Origin: Bacteroidales bacterium
GTDB lineage: Bacteria; Bacteroidota; Bacteroidia; Bacteroidales; P3
Assembly: GCA_031274555.1 (NCBI GenBank)
Contig: JAISPZ010000150.1
Location: 1 to 61,102, forward strand
DNA: 61,102 nt
Direction of reading: 5' to 3'
Positions 18,049 to 26,781 of the stretch are shown piece after piece; position 1 is the first letter of the stretch, and each line of letters begins with the position of its first letter. The translations under genes were made by a program, and so were the position numbers. Under the pieces are notes generated by a model. That model did no database searches. It saw only the letters and a program-made list of their open reading frames with translations, and was not told where the DNA came from.

Positions 18049-18423
18049 TCAAAAAAACAGTGGCGGTAGTGCGACTTCTGTGGCATAAAAATTCTCGAGA
18101 TTAAAACCATCAAAGCCACAATCATACTTTATTGCCTTAATCCTGTTTTAAGAATCACCACGGACACAATACATCCTCCGAACTTCTGCCGCTGCAAATG
18201 CAAGGTCGGTGAAATACGCACTGTAGCGGCAATCGCGATATTCTTCTTCAAAAAAAATGCTCAATTTGGAGATTATCGGGTTGAGTAAATTTTGAAAAAA
18301 ACGTTTGCAGGCATCTTGTCCAAAAACATTTTTCCATCCGAAAACTCGCGATAGGACACGGTCGGAACGCATCTGTTCGGTATGTATAAATTTTGCAGCG
18401 ATTATATGTCTTGCGACATACAT
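18049..18423 (-). pseudogene. Transposase remnant with internal deletion
   Basis: The minus strand encodes an N-terminal transposase-like piece (FIHTEQMRSDRVLSRVFGW, then CKRFFQNLL; 18423-18148). Right after its stop comes a C-terminal transposase-like piece, AIKYDCGFDGFNLENFYATE (about 18049-18125). The DDE catalytic middle is gone. It resembles the IS4/IS1380-type transposases common in this phylum. No inverted repeats or target duplication could be defined. Its start overlaps the 3' end of the sigma factor gene. Confidence 0.6.
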
Positions 18424-19025
18424 CTGGGACTACGCGTGGTAGAAGTCAGATTATTTTTTTTAAAATTTATATGGATCTTTTTTATCGCAGCCATATAGTA
18501 TCTGCGAGCAGCACTGGGAGAACATCCCAATTTTTTGGCACTTTCCACGTACGAGAACCCCTTTATATGATAATATTTTAAAACTAAGATTTCTGACCTT
18601 AGCAGAAAACACTGTTTAAATCTTTGTTTTATAAGGTTTTCGACAAGTTCACTTTTAAGTTTATCCTGTTCTGTGTCTGCGCATTGTTCGTGTGTATCAA
18701 ATTGTTCGCTGATGTAATATTGTTCATTAATGTCCCAGCCCAAATTAAAACGAATGTCTATTATGTCTTTTTCCAACTTTATTGATCTTCTCTGCTTTTG
18801 TCTATAATGATCTATTACTACATTTTCGGCAACCTTTAGCAACCAATATCGATGTCCCCCCTCATCAATTGACAGCAGCAACTCTTTGTTGGAATAGGCT
18901 CGCAATAATGTTTCTTGTAGTAGGTCCATCGACAGTGAAATGTCTTTTGTTAAATAATTAAGACGTTTAAGAACGTTTCTTTGATGTTTCGCAATAATTG
19001 CTTCAAATAAGCAAGGGTGTTTCAT
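18402..19025 (-). CDS. ECF-type RNA polymerase sigma factor
   Basis: 207 aa. Region 2 is visible as LSMDLLQETLLRAYSNKELL and HRYWLLKVAENVVIDHYRQK (residues about 31-85). Region 4 has the helix-turn-helix YYHIKGFSYVESAKKLGCSP followed by SAARRYYMAAIKKI. This is the layout of group 4 (ECF) sigma-70 factors. No anti-sigma gene or SusC/D pair lies next to it, so its signal and regulon are unknown. A TAAATTTG box lies 38 bp upstream. The last 20 codons overlap the transposase remnant, so the C-terminus may have been altered by that insertion. Confidence 0.85.
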   Translation of the reverse strand: MKHPCLFEAIIAKHQRNVLKRLNYLTKDISLSMDLLQETLLRAYSNKELLLSIDEGGHRYWLLKVAENVVIDHYRQKQRRSIKLEKDIIDIRFNLGWDINEQYYISEQFDTHEQCADTEQDKLKSELVENLIKQRFKQCFLLRSEILVLKYYHIKGFSYVESAKKLGCSPSAARRYYMAAIKKIHINFKKNNLTSTTRSPRCMSQDI

Positions 19026-19062
19026 TTGGTGAAAGATTAAATATTTATAAGTTTTTGTGATG

Positions 19063-19070
19063 CAAATTTA
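19063..19070 (-). promoter_or_regulatory. Minus-7 box for the ECF sigma gene
   Basis: TAAATTTG on the minus strand, 38 bp upstream of the ATG at 19025. Confidence 0.55.
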
Positions 19071-19298
19071 CTATATGTGAATTTTGTTTTGTGATAAATC
19101 TCAAAAAGATTTAAGGCTGTGGTTTGTTAATAAATTTTTTTCTAATGATTGCAATATATATATAACGAGAAATTCTTGAAAAAAGCAAAAACACCAAATA
19201 ATACACTGCTTTTAAGAATATTATAATTTTAAAAATTTCGAGAGATTTTGCATAATTCGGTCATACCCATTCACTGATTGCGCTCCATACCCATTCAC

Positions 19299-19348
19299 TT
19301 GTTTTTGTTGAAGACGATTTTTGTGTTTTTGTTGAAGACGATTTTTGA
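19299..19348 (-). repeat. Two degenerate CRISPR-repeat fragments
   Basis: Two adjacent 25-bp copies of TTTTTGTTGAAGACGATTTTTG (written here in part; 19299-19323 and 19324-19348) match the 3' two thirds of the CRISPR repeat with GTGGAAGACGG changed to GTTGAAGACGA. There is no spacer between them. Just before them TACCCATTCACT occurs twice (about 19264 and 19288). This is the decayed, leader-distal edge of the array. The rest of 19071-19385 is A+T-rich and otherwise empty. Confidence 0.7.
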
Positions 19349-19385
19349 GAAATTAACGTATGTCAAATTCAGCTATCGTTATGAC

Positions 19386-21407
19386 ATCTTAATCCTTGTT
19401 TTTGTGGAAGACGGTTTTTGATTCGAGCACGAGGAGCTGGACAGAGAACTTGGCAAGTCTTAATCCTTGTTTTTGTGGAAGACGGTTTTTGATCTCCGCA
19501 GCACCTACCGAAATGGTAAGGTGGCTCGCGTCTTAATCCTTGTTTTTGTGGAAGACGGTTTTTGATCCGCCGCAAAAGAGGCGGGCGTAGATAGGGTGAA
19601 AACGTCTTAATCCTTGTTTTTGTGGAAGACGGTTTTTGATACACCACCTCCATTGGCTATGGAGTTGTAGGTGTTGTCTTAATCCTTGTTTTTGTGGAAG
19701 ACGGTTTTTGATACAGAAAAAACTTACTAACCTTAGAACAAGCCAAACAAGTCTTAATCCTTGTTTTTGTGGAAGACGGTTTTTGATTTAACTACTCTAA
19801 GGGAGAAATGGATGCAGCTATAACTGTCTTAATCCTTGTTTTTGTGGAAGACGGTTTTTGATGTATCTTATTATGATAGTAAAAAATCTTACACCACATG
19901 TCTTAATCCTTGTTTTTGTGGAAGACGGTTTTTGATATTGTGCAATTCTAATGCACAATCATCTGATGATGGAAGTCTTAATCCTTGTTTTTGTGGAAGA
20001 CGGTTTTTGATACAGTGATCTATTAGCTGAAGCCTATCAGCTAATGCGTCTTAATCCTTGTTTTTGTGGAAGACGGTTTTTGATCTATGCAAATTACAGG
20101 GTCTTAGAGACATGGCGTTTTATGTCTTAATCCTTGTTTTTGTGGAAGACGGTTTTTGACCAGCTTATCAACGTTCCAAAAACGATTCTGGACGTCTTAA
20201 TCCTTGTTTTTGTGGAAGACGGTTTTTGACAAGATGAGGCTGCGCTCGAAGATTTCGAGGATGAGGCGTCTTAATCCTTGTTTTTGTGGAAGACGGTTTT
20301 TGACATACTTTAGACATTGATGATGCTGTTGAGGGTGGATTAAGTCTTAATCCTTGTTTTTGTGGAAGACGGTTTTTGACAAATCGGGCATACCACGCTA
20401 TTGAGCGTGGAAGAAGGGTCTTAATCCTTGTTTTTGTGGAAGACGGTTTTTGACAAGATATGAAAAAAACATTAAAAACAGTATGCCAGGTCTTAATCCT
20501 TGTTTTTGTGGAAGACGGTTTTTGATTCAACGAAACTTCCGAAGGGGAGCTTGCGTTCTGTCTTAATCCTTGTTTTTGTGGAAGACGGTTTTTGATGACT
20601 TCAGGGACATCGTAATCTCTGACACTGTCAGAGCTGTCTTAATCCTTGTTTTTGTGGAAGACGGTTTTTGATCCCTCTGCCGACTTCTTTTCTGCGGGGG
20701 ACATTACTCGGTCTTAATCCTTGTTTTTGTGGAAGACGGTTTTTGATCGATGTGACGGCTGCGATGACTCCGATGGGAGTCGGTCTTAATCCTTGTTTTT
20801 GTGGAAGACGGTTTTTGATTTGTGAAAGGAAAGTGTGATGTTAAGCCGTTTCGAGTCTTAATCCTTGTTTTTGTGGAAGACGGTTTTTGATTGCTTGAAT
20901 TTTAAACCCAATATATTATGGAAAAACAAGTCTTAATCCTTGTTTTTGTGGAAGACGGTTTTTGATAGGATTGTGAAGATTGACAATATCAGAGATCATC
21001 TGTCTTAATCCTTGTTTTTGTGGAAGACGGTTTTTGATACTCTGAAGGGAAAATTATTGGCTGTCAATCCTTTGTCTTAATCCTTGTTTTTGTGGAAGAC
21101 GGTTTTTGATTCGACAAAAAAAACAAGCATTGCTAACAACCTAAAAAATGTCTTAATCCTTGTTTTTGTGGAAGACGGTTTTTGATACGTCCAAAGCGAA
21201 AACAATCTCTCACACGGAGGGAAGTCTTAATCCTTGTTTTTGTGGAAGACGGTTTTTGATGCGACATACAACCGCTTCCCAGAATTATTAACATGGGTCT
21301 TAATCCTTGTTTTTGTGGAAGACGGTTTTTGATACGGTAACGTCGCAGTCGGAAGAGTGCGACCAAGAAGAGTCTTAATCCTTGTTTTTGTGGAAGACGG
21401 TTTTTGA
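19386..21407 (-). CRISPR. CRISPR array, 28 repeats and 27 spacers
   Basis: Repeats are 36 bp. On the plus strand they begin GTCTTAATCCTTG and end GGAAGACGGTTTTTGA. All copies are identical except the first (19386), which has A for G at position 1. Spacers are 34-40 bp. The base after each repeat is T in 23 cases and C after repeats 11-15. Direction: the cas operon, leader and a promoter lie to the right and degenerate copies to the left, so the array is transcribed leftward. The crRNA-sense repeat then ends in ATTAAGAC, an 8-nt tag close to the ATTGAAAC type cut by Cas6. Within the repeat, GTCTTCC and GG..AAGAC can form a hairpin. Many spacers are themselves self-complementary. Confidence 0.99.
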
Positions 21408-21563
21408 TAGCAAAATATACAATTAACTACTTATAAGATGTTTACAATCAAAAAAAAGAAAAATTAAAGCTATTTTACCATTTTTTTGTACCCTTTTACG
21501 CTTACAAATTTAGTGAAAAATACAATATGTCAAAGAACTTTAAAAACTCGTGAACAATTAACA
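21408..21563 (-). promoter_or_regulatory. CRISPR leader with array promoter
   Basis: A 156-bp A+T-rich non-coding stretch between cas2 and the first leader-proximal repeat. On the minus strand it holds TAAATTTG (21505-21512) with CTTTG about 18 bp further upstream (21531-21535), a good match to the Bacteroidota minus-33/minus-7 pair. Transcription would begin about 95 bp before the first repeat. The segment TTATAAGTAGTTAATTG directly before the array resembles the conserved leader ends that guide integration. Confidence 0.75.
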
Positions 21564-22037
21564 TCATATAAATATGGTACTCTTATTTTTCAATATAATA
21601 TCAATGTCAATGTTTTTACCAATTATTTTCATAGCCTGTAAATAATCTGTCGAAATAGGTACTACAAGTATGCTATCATCATTTTCATAACATTCCTGCA
21701 CTTCCATAAGGCTGTCTTTTATTTCGCTAAATACCTTATGCTCGACATCTGCAATAAAAATTGATTTTTGAATTCGCATACAACCTTTACGTAACAGATA
21801 TTTCACCACCTGTCGTCTTACTTTATCGTTTTCAATATCATACATTACAAAAAATAGCATACGGCTTTTATCATGCTTTCGTTTAACAATATCCAAAACG
21901 TGCTGCACACGCATTTCGATTGAAGGCATATCATCATCTTCCTTTTGCACGGAAACTTGTTGTACTTCCCGCGACAATCCTGAACGATATAATTTTAACA
22001 GATGCTCTGCAAATGGTATGGATTTCTTTTTCCTCAT
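21564..22037 (-). CDS. cas2: CRISPR adaptation protein Cas2
   Basis: Cas2 dimers bridge two Cas1 dimers in spacer integration. The core starts near residue 58 with RMLFFVMYDIENDKVRRQVV, which has the beta-strand with the conserved Asp (YDI). It continues with KYLLRKGCMRIQKSIFIAD and a VVPISTDY strand. At 157 aa it is about 60 residues longer than a usual Cas2. The extra N-terminal segment (MRKKKSIPFAEHLLKLYRSG and following) is charged and helical-looking and may be an interaction arm for the PrimPol-like protein encoded 10 bp upstream. Last gene of the cas operon, directly before the leader. Confidence 0.93.
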   Translation of the reverse strand: MRKKKSIPFAEHLLKLYRSGLSREVQQVSVQKEDDDMPSIEMRVQHVLDIVKRKHDKSRMLFFVMYDIENDKVRRQVVKYLLRKGCMRIQKSIFIADVEHKVFSEIKDSLMEVQECYENDDSILVVPISTDYLQAMKIIGKNIDIDIILKNKSTIFI

Positions 22038-22047
22038 TTCCCCGCTT

Positions 22048-24306
22048 CTACCTCAATTTTAGGTTTACGGCATTCATTGTTTTTCGTCCTTTTTTGGCAT
22101 CAAATCCTTCCTCCAAATAGAACGTTACCCGTTGTCCCTGCTTTGCTTTTTCACGGTTACATTTAAAATCGCTCAATTTAAAATAGTAAGATTTTTGACC
22201 GTCTGTTTCCACAAATCCTGATTTTCCATTGGGCAATATACTTTTTATTATCCCTGTAAACGCTTTCTTTTCGCCAAACTTTATCGTTTCTAATATTTGC
22301 CTTATATTTTGCCTATCCATTATTTTTTGTGCCTCAATAGTCTTTCCTATTGACTGTAAAATAGTTACAATGAGTTTATAAAGATTTACTTTTTTGTCAT
22401 CATCACCCGAACAGAGTGCTCCATCAACAGCATACTTCAATGCTTCGTCTGCCTTACCTTGTGAGAATAATATTTCTGCAATTTCTTTTTGAATGAACCA
22501 TTCGTTTTTGCGTGCGAGCAGACGTTTTAATTCATCCAAAGCAAGGTCTTTTTGCCCAAGTCCAATATGTGCAAGTGCTATTCGCCAGCCGAACCACACG
22601 TCATTGTCGTAGTGCAGATTATTAAAAAGCTCTAATGCTTTCAGACTTAATGCGATGCAGTCTTCATACAGACCTTTCTCAAGCAAGGCTTTTGAACGCC
22701 ATGCATAATACTGCTCCTTTTTAGATGCCATCTCACGCTTTTTTCCGCTACTGTCAGTAAAAGCAAATACATCCGTTTCAAGTAATTCGGGATTTAGTTT
22801 ACCAGTCCATTCTAAAATTTTATCAGTAGGATATTGTTTTCTTCCTGCCAAATATGTGATTATTTTGAAGATAGTCATCGTATATGGCGAATATTTATCA
22901 TTCTGAATACAAAGTCGCAAAATTCCCTCACCAGCACGAAAAAATGTCGCCTCATCAACTATACGGGGAATGGCAATTTCTGTATAATAAATGCACCAAG
23001 CATACAGACCATTAAGTGCAACAAAGTCATTCTTTATTTTATAAACTTCGCGGCACACATTTAATGCGGTTGTATAATCTTTCAGCTGTTTTAAGCAGTA
23101 AGCATATCGCCATCCATCCCATTCGTCACACTCGTCGTGGTGTTTTTCCCACAACGTTTTGAATAATGGAACAGCATTCGCATAGTCTTTTTTGTTTTGC
23201 AACTCCGTAGCTTGCTGACGAATAGATGCTACTTCAGACAATTCTGCATTATCAGAGTAGAGATCGTTTACAAACGCCTTTATGTATTCAGTCATTAAGT
23301 CATTCAATTGATCATTAGTGCCTGTTCGTGGGGATTTTACTACGGTATATCCTCGCCTGCCAAAAAAAAGATTTACCTCAGCTTTCTTTATTCCCAGATG
23401 CAGTTTAAATTTTTTGCCGTACTGAATATCTTCTACTTCATCCACCACCACTCCCGATTCTTTCACATAATCAAGCAACGAGGAAAGAATTGTATTCAAT
23501 TCCTCAGGGACATACACTTGTGGTTTTATCCTGTTTACTAACCTATTACCAAGTTTTTGCTTTATAAGCAACATTGCCTCGTCGGTAGGCTCTCGCTTTT
23601 CTTGTTTTTCCGTTACTTTTGCTTTTTCTTCCTTATTGATTTCGAGCGTTATCTGACTAATAGCAAATGGATTATTGAAATCAACAAAATCACTCATTGA
23701 TATTGCATCAGCAAACGGATTATAATACACTTCCGGATCATAACTAATAAAACAGGCACGCGAAACGTCCGAAGTGCGTGTATCAACTACTTGGTCAAGT
23801 CCGTATTGCTGTGAGAGCGCACGTACAAATATCTTATAAAATGTCGAATATTGACCTGAATCATAACATTTTGCATCTAATTTAAAAAGACATTTTAATC
23901 CGTCTTCACTTGGCGAAACGAAACACATCACTACTCTCGAATCGGCTTTCAATTGGGCTTTGATTAGGTTGATTTCCAAACCTTTTTCAGTGATATGATC
24001 AATATCAACCATAAAATACTCAATATAGCCGAAATTCTCAATACGACGGTAGGCAGGAGCAAAGATACCACAAACTACGTATGGCAATGTGCGTTTTAAC
24101 ACATTGTATTGTTTAATATCAATAGTTTTTATCAACCGAAGCCTCGCAATGAGCGTTGCGGTAGTTTCATCAGGTTGGGCGATGGAAGCGGACAATTGTT
24201 CCGGCTTTATGTCGCTCATCGGGTCGTCTTTTTGTGTGATATTTTTTCCGATCTGTAACATAATTATTAGTCTGTTATAATTTTTTGTTTCTCGAAAATC
24301 ATACAT
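22048..24306 (-). CDS. CRISPR-associated PrimPol-like/TPR/cold-shock fusion
   Basis: 752 aa with three parts. (1) Residues about 60-200 match the VirE-N/BT4734-like archaeo-eukaryotic primase family: FMVDIDHI (D101, D103), CFVSPSEDGLKCLFKL (131-142) and TSDVSRACFISYDPEVYYNP (178-196). (2) Residues about 360-650 are TPR-like helical pairs (DYANAVPLFKTLWEKH, KGLYEDCIALSLKALELF, GLGQKDLALDELKRLL). (3) Residues about 676-752 resemble a cold-shock/S1-type nucleic-acid-binding barrel (GIIKSILPNGKSGFVET, SYYFKLSDF, GQRVTFYLEEGFDAKKGRK). It overlaps the cas1 stop by 8 bp, so it is coupled to adaptation. Known CRISPR-associated primase-polymerases are linked to Cas1/Cas2 and proposed to make or fill prespacers; this architecture suggests the same. 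ATGs at 24261 and 24219 are alternative starts. Confidence 0.8.
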   Translation of the reverse strand: MYDFRETKNYNRLIIMLQIGKNITQKDDPMSDIKPEQLSASIAQPDETTATLIARLRLIKTIDIKQYNVLKRTLPYVVCGIFAPAYRRIENFGYIEYFMVDIDHITEKGLEINLIKAQLKADSRVVMCFVSPSEDGLKCLFKLDAKCYDSGQYSTFYKIFVRALSQQYGLDQVVDTRTSDVSRACFISYDPEVYYNPFADAISMSDFVDFNNPFAISQITLEINKEEKAKVTEKQEKREPTDEAMLLIKQKLGNRLVNRIKPQVYVPEELNTILSSLLDYVKESGVVVDEVEDIQYGKKFKLHLGIKKAEVNLFFGRRGYTVVKSPRTGTNDQLNDLMTEYIKAFVNDLYSDNAELSEVASIRQQATELQNKKDYANAVPLFKTLWEKHHDECDEWDGWRYAYCLKQLKDYTTALNVCREVYKIKNDFVALNGLYAWCIYYTEIAIPRIVDEATFFRAGEGILRLCIQNDKYSPYTMTIFKIITYLAGRKQYPTDKILEWTGKLNPELLETDVFAFTDSSGKKREMASKKEQYYAWRSKALLEKGLYEDCIALSLKALELFNNLHYDNDVWFGWRIALAHIGLGQKDLALDELKRLLARKNEWFIQKEIAEILFSQGKADEALKYAVDGALCSGDDDKKVNLYKLIVTILQSIGKTIEAQKIMDRQNIRQILETIKFGEKKAFTGIIKSILPNGKSGFVETDGQKSYYFKLSDFKCNREKAKQGQRVTFYLEEGFDAKKGRKTMNAVNLKLR

Positions 24307-25285
24307 TTATCCCTTTGAATTGTTGTGCTAAATTTTGACAAAACAAATCAATATGTGTCATTCGCGAACGCTCCATGCCTTTGAGCGAAATAACCTCTCC
24401 CAGATAGTCATTCATCGATTGAATGACTATTCTGCGCCCCAATCCTTCCAACCAACAAGAACCATCAGGCTTTATTGAATAATATTCTTCGCCAACAATG
24501 TGCTTGCCAACAAGTGTAAATACCACATAATCAACCCATACGCGATAACGTTCAATCACATCGTATATCAGTACAGGGCGATTGTATTCATCACGGTGGA
24601 GTACCCCTATGTAGGGATCAACGCCTGCACGTATGAGAGACCCCTCAATTTTCCCATAAAGCATTCCATATCCATAGTTGAGCATAGCATTTACTACATC
24701 CATTGCGGGATGCTGTGAACGTTCGGAGAAGCGATAACGTTCAGGCAAAAAATTGTTCATTTGTTCAAAATAGTGTTTGGAAACAAGACCTTCCCAACCA
24801 CGTAACTGCGCAGCAATATCACTTATCTGCTCGCCTTGAAGTTCTTTCACTTTTAGCCGATATTTTTCCAAACGTCCAACTGTTCTCTCTACGATTTTGC
24901 TTGTTTCGGGATATGTGGCGGTAAAAGTCCACAACAGTGCCTGTTGATTTTCTATTTTATTTTCGATTATATCTATTATCCATTTTACTGCTTCTTTTGA
25001 CCGAACAAACAAGAGTTGTCCCTTTCGGATAGTAGAAATTGACCCATATTTATTGCTCCAAATACGCCCTTGAGGATGCCCGCCTTTGTCCACAAAAAGT
25101 ACTTCTATTTCGTGCTCGATTGCTAACAGCACAGCATCACTACTTATTTGTGCGCCACGGCTGATTATTATTGACCGAACATCATCAGGTAATACTCGTT
25201 GCCTTGCGCCATCTTTATTGATTGCCATAAACGCCTCGTTATCTTTGGTAAGACATGAGCCGAATGTATTGAGAATTAAGTCCAT
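24299..25285 (-). CDS. cas1: CRISPR integrase Cas1
   Basis: Metal-dependent integrase that inserts spacers. 328 aa from the ATG at 25285; the frame can also begin at a TTG two codons earlier. N-terminal beta domain: MDLILNTFGSCLTKDNEAF, IIISRGAQISSDAVLLAIEH. The catalytic acidic residue lies in LRGWEGLVSKHYFE, and the catalytic His and Asp/Glu in GVLHRDEYNRPVLIYDVIER. All expected active-site residues are present. It is not fused to a reverse transcriptase. It sits between the helicase gene (75 bp upstream) and the PrimPol-like gene (8-bp overlap). Confidence 0.97.
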   Translation of the reverse strand: MDLILNTFGSCLTKDNEAFMAINKDGARQRVLPDDVRSIIISRGAQISSDAVLLAIEHEIEVLFVDKGGHPQGRIWSNKYGSISTIRKGQLLFVRSKEAVKWIIDIIENKIENQQALLWTFTATYPETSKIVERTVGRLEKYRLKVKELQGEQISDIAAQLRGWEGLVSKHYFEQMNNFLPERYRFSERSQHPAMDVVNAMLNYGYGMLYGKIEGSLIRAGVDPYIGVLHRDEYNRPVLIYDVIERYRVWVDYVVFTLVGKHIVGEEYYSIKPDGSCWLEGLGRRIVIQSMNDYLGEVISLKGMERSRMTHIDLFCQNLAQQFKGINV

Positions 25286-25360
25286 AAACAAGATATAATT
25301 AACGCAGTCAAGTGTTGCTACTCACCATTATATATTGATAATTAAGTCTATAAGCAGTAT

Positions 25361-26779
25361 CTAATACAATCTGTATGATGCAGTCGAAACATTCAACTGT
25401 GTTTTTGCACGTGTAACAGCAGTGTACAACCACTGGTAGCTTGACGGCTCGTCACGCAATCCCGGAATATCTAAATAAACATGTTCCCATTCACCTCCCT
25501 GCGCTTTGTGGCAGGTAATCGCAAAGCCATAAACAGCACGTAAAGCATTGAGATAAGAATCCATTCGCAGTCCCTCCTTAAAAGAAGGATGTTTTTGTCC
25601 TATCCCTTTCTTCCTCATTCGATAAAAATAATCCATGAAAAGCTCTTTCTGCTGCTCTGGTGTCAGATTTATTGCTCCCTGATAAACAACTTCTTCTATC
25701 AATAATTGGGAATAAATTTTGTTAGTAACTAACTCTTTTACGTCCACACGCAAAAAGGTAAGATTTGCTCTTTTTTCTCTTGGTCCTAAACCAACAACTT
25801 CTACCATATCTCCATTCATTAATCCTGAAATAAGATTGTTTTGAGTGATCAGCAATAAATCACCCTTTTGTAAGACAGGTGAAGTTAATCCTAAACTTGG
25901 ACGAATTAGTGAGGTCAGAGTGTTACACGATTTGTTGGAACGACAAATAAGAGTAGCTTGATTATATCCGCCATCTTTTATTCGTGTCACATAATCTTTC
26001 AGCATTGAAGCCTGATCGTTAAATATTTCAATATTTTTATAGCCCCTTAGCGGAAATTTCGCCCAATTTGTGAAAGTATTATTGGCGGGACAATCGAAGT
26101 ATAGTTTACGAATGTTATATGAGGCAACGATTATATCGTTTGTATCGCTTTGTCTAACAATTTTTGTTAATTCCACTTGAACTGATTCTATTTGATACAT
26201 TGATTGCAAGTATTCTGCGGACAATGCGGGCGAAATTTCCTCTTGAACCGGAGGCAACTGACATATATCACCTACAAAGATGAATTTCCCTTTTGGATCA
26301 TAAGTCAATAAATCCATTAATAATCGTCCGCTACCAAAGAGTGCCTGTACTGCAGATTTTTCTTTTTTATCGCCAACCATCGACGCTTCATCCACAATAT
26401 AGAAGCAAGCTGTATCGCTCTGAACCGGTATCAATTCAAATGTAAGATAAAGTTGTCCCGTCCTGTCAATATTTGTGGCTTCTCTATTCTTAGCAATAGT
26501 TTCCAAATCTTGATTAAAATCGTTATATGTGTATATTTTACTATGAACTGTGGATGTATCTGCACCTGATAAATTGCTCAAAATCTTGGCTGCACGTCCT
26601 GTGGAAGCAAGCAGCGCAAAAGGCTTATTTTCACTGTTCAAAATTCTGATAAATTCTTTAACCAAAGTGGTTTTTCCTGTACCTGCATACCCTTTCAGGA
26701 TAAAAGCTTTCGACTTGTCTGCTTCTATAAAACTTGCAAATTTACTTATTGCCTTTTGCTGATCGGGTGTAAAGTTCAT
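25361..26779 (-). CDS. RecD/Pif1-like SF1B helicase in the cas operon
   Basis: 472-aa ATP-dependent 5'-3'-type DNA helicase. Walker A GYAGTGKTTLVKE (residues about 29-41), motif Ia LLASTGRAAKIL, Walker B FYIVDEASMV, motif III FVGDICQLPPV, motif IV/V region ending YGFAITCHKAQGGEWEHVYL and motif VI WLYTAVTRAKTQL. No nuclease domain. It starts 2 bp after the 119-aa gene and precedes cas1. It is not a standard type III component. Its place suggests it unwinds DNA during spacer capture or gap repair with the PrimPol-like protein, though chance co-transcription cannot be excluded. Confidence 0.85.
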   Translation of the reverse strand: MNFTPDQQKAISKFASFIEADKSKAFILKGYAGTGKTTLVKEFIRILNSENKPFALLASTGRAAKILSNLSGADTSTVHSKIYTYNDFNQDLETIAKNREATNIDRTGQLYLTFELIPVQSDTACFYIVDEASMVGDKKEKSAVQALFGSGRLLMDLLTYDPKGKFIFVGDICQLPPVQEEISPALSAEYLQSMYQIESVQVELTKIVRQSDTNDIIVASYNIRKLYFDCPANNTFTNWAKFPLRGYKNIEIFNDQASMLKDYVTRIKDGGYNQATLICRSNKSCNTLTSLIRPSLGLTSPVLQKGDLLLITQNNLISGLMNGDMVEVVGLGPREKRANLTFLRVDVKELVTNKIYSQLLIEEVVYQGAINLTPEQQKELFMDYFYRMRKKGIGQKHPSFKEGLRMDSYLNALRAVYGFAITCHKAQGGEWEHVYLDIPGLRDEPSSYQWLYTAVTRAKTQLNVSTASYRLY

Positions 26780-26781
26780 AA

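Noticed and set aside
19369-21366. Short open frames across the CRISPR array (QKPSSTKTRIKT pattern)
   Set aside because: Translation of the CRISPR repeats, not proteins.
22048-25285. Reverse transcriptase fused to or next to Cas1
   Set aside because: No RT motifs (YxDD region) in cas1 or the 752-aa protein; the latter has primase-like motifs instead.
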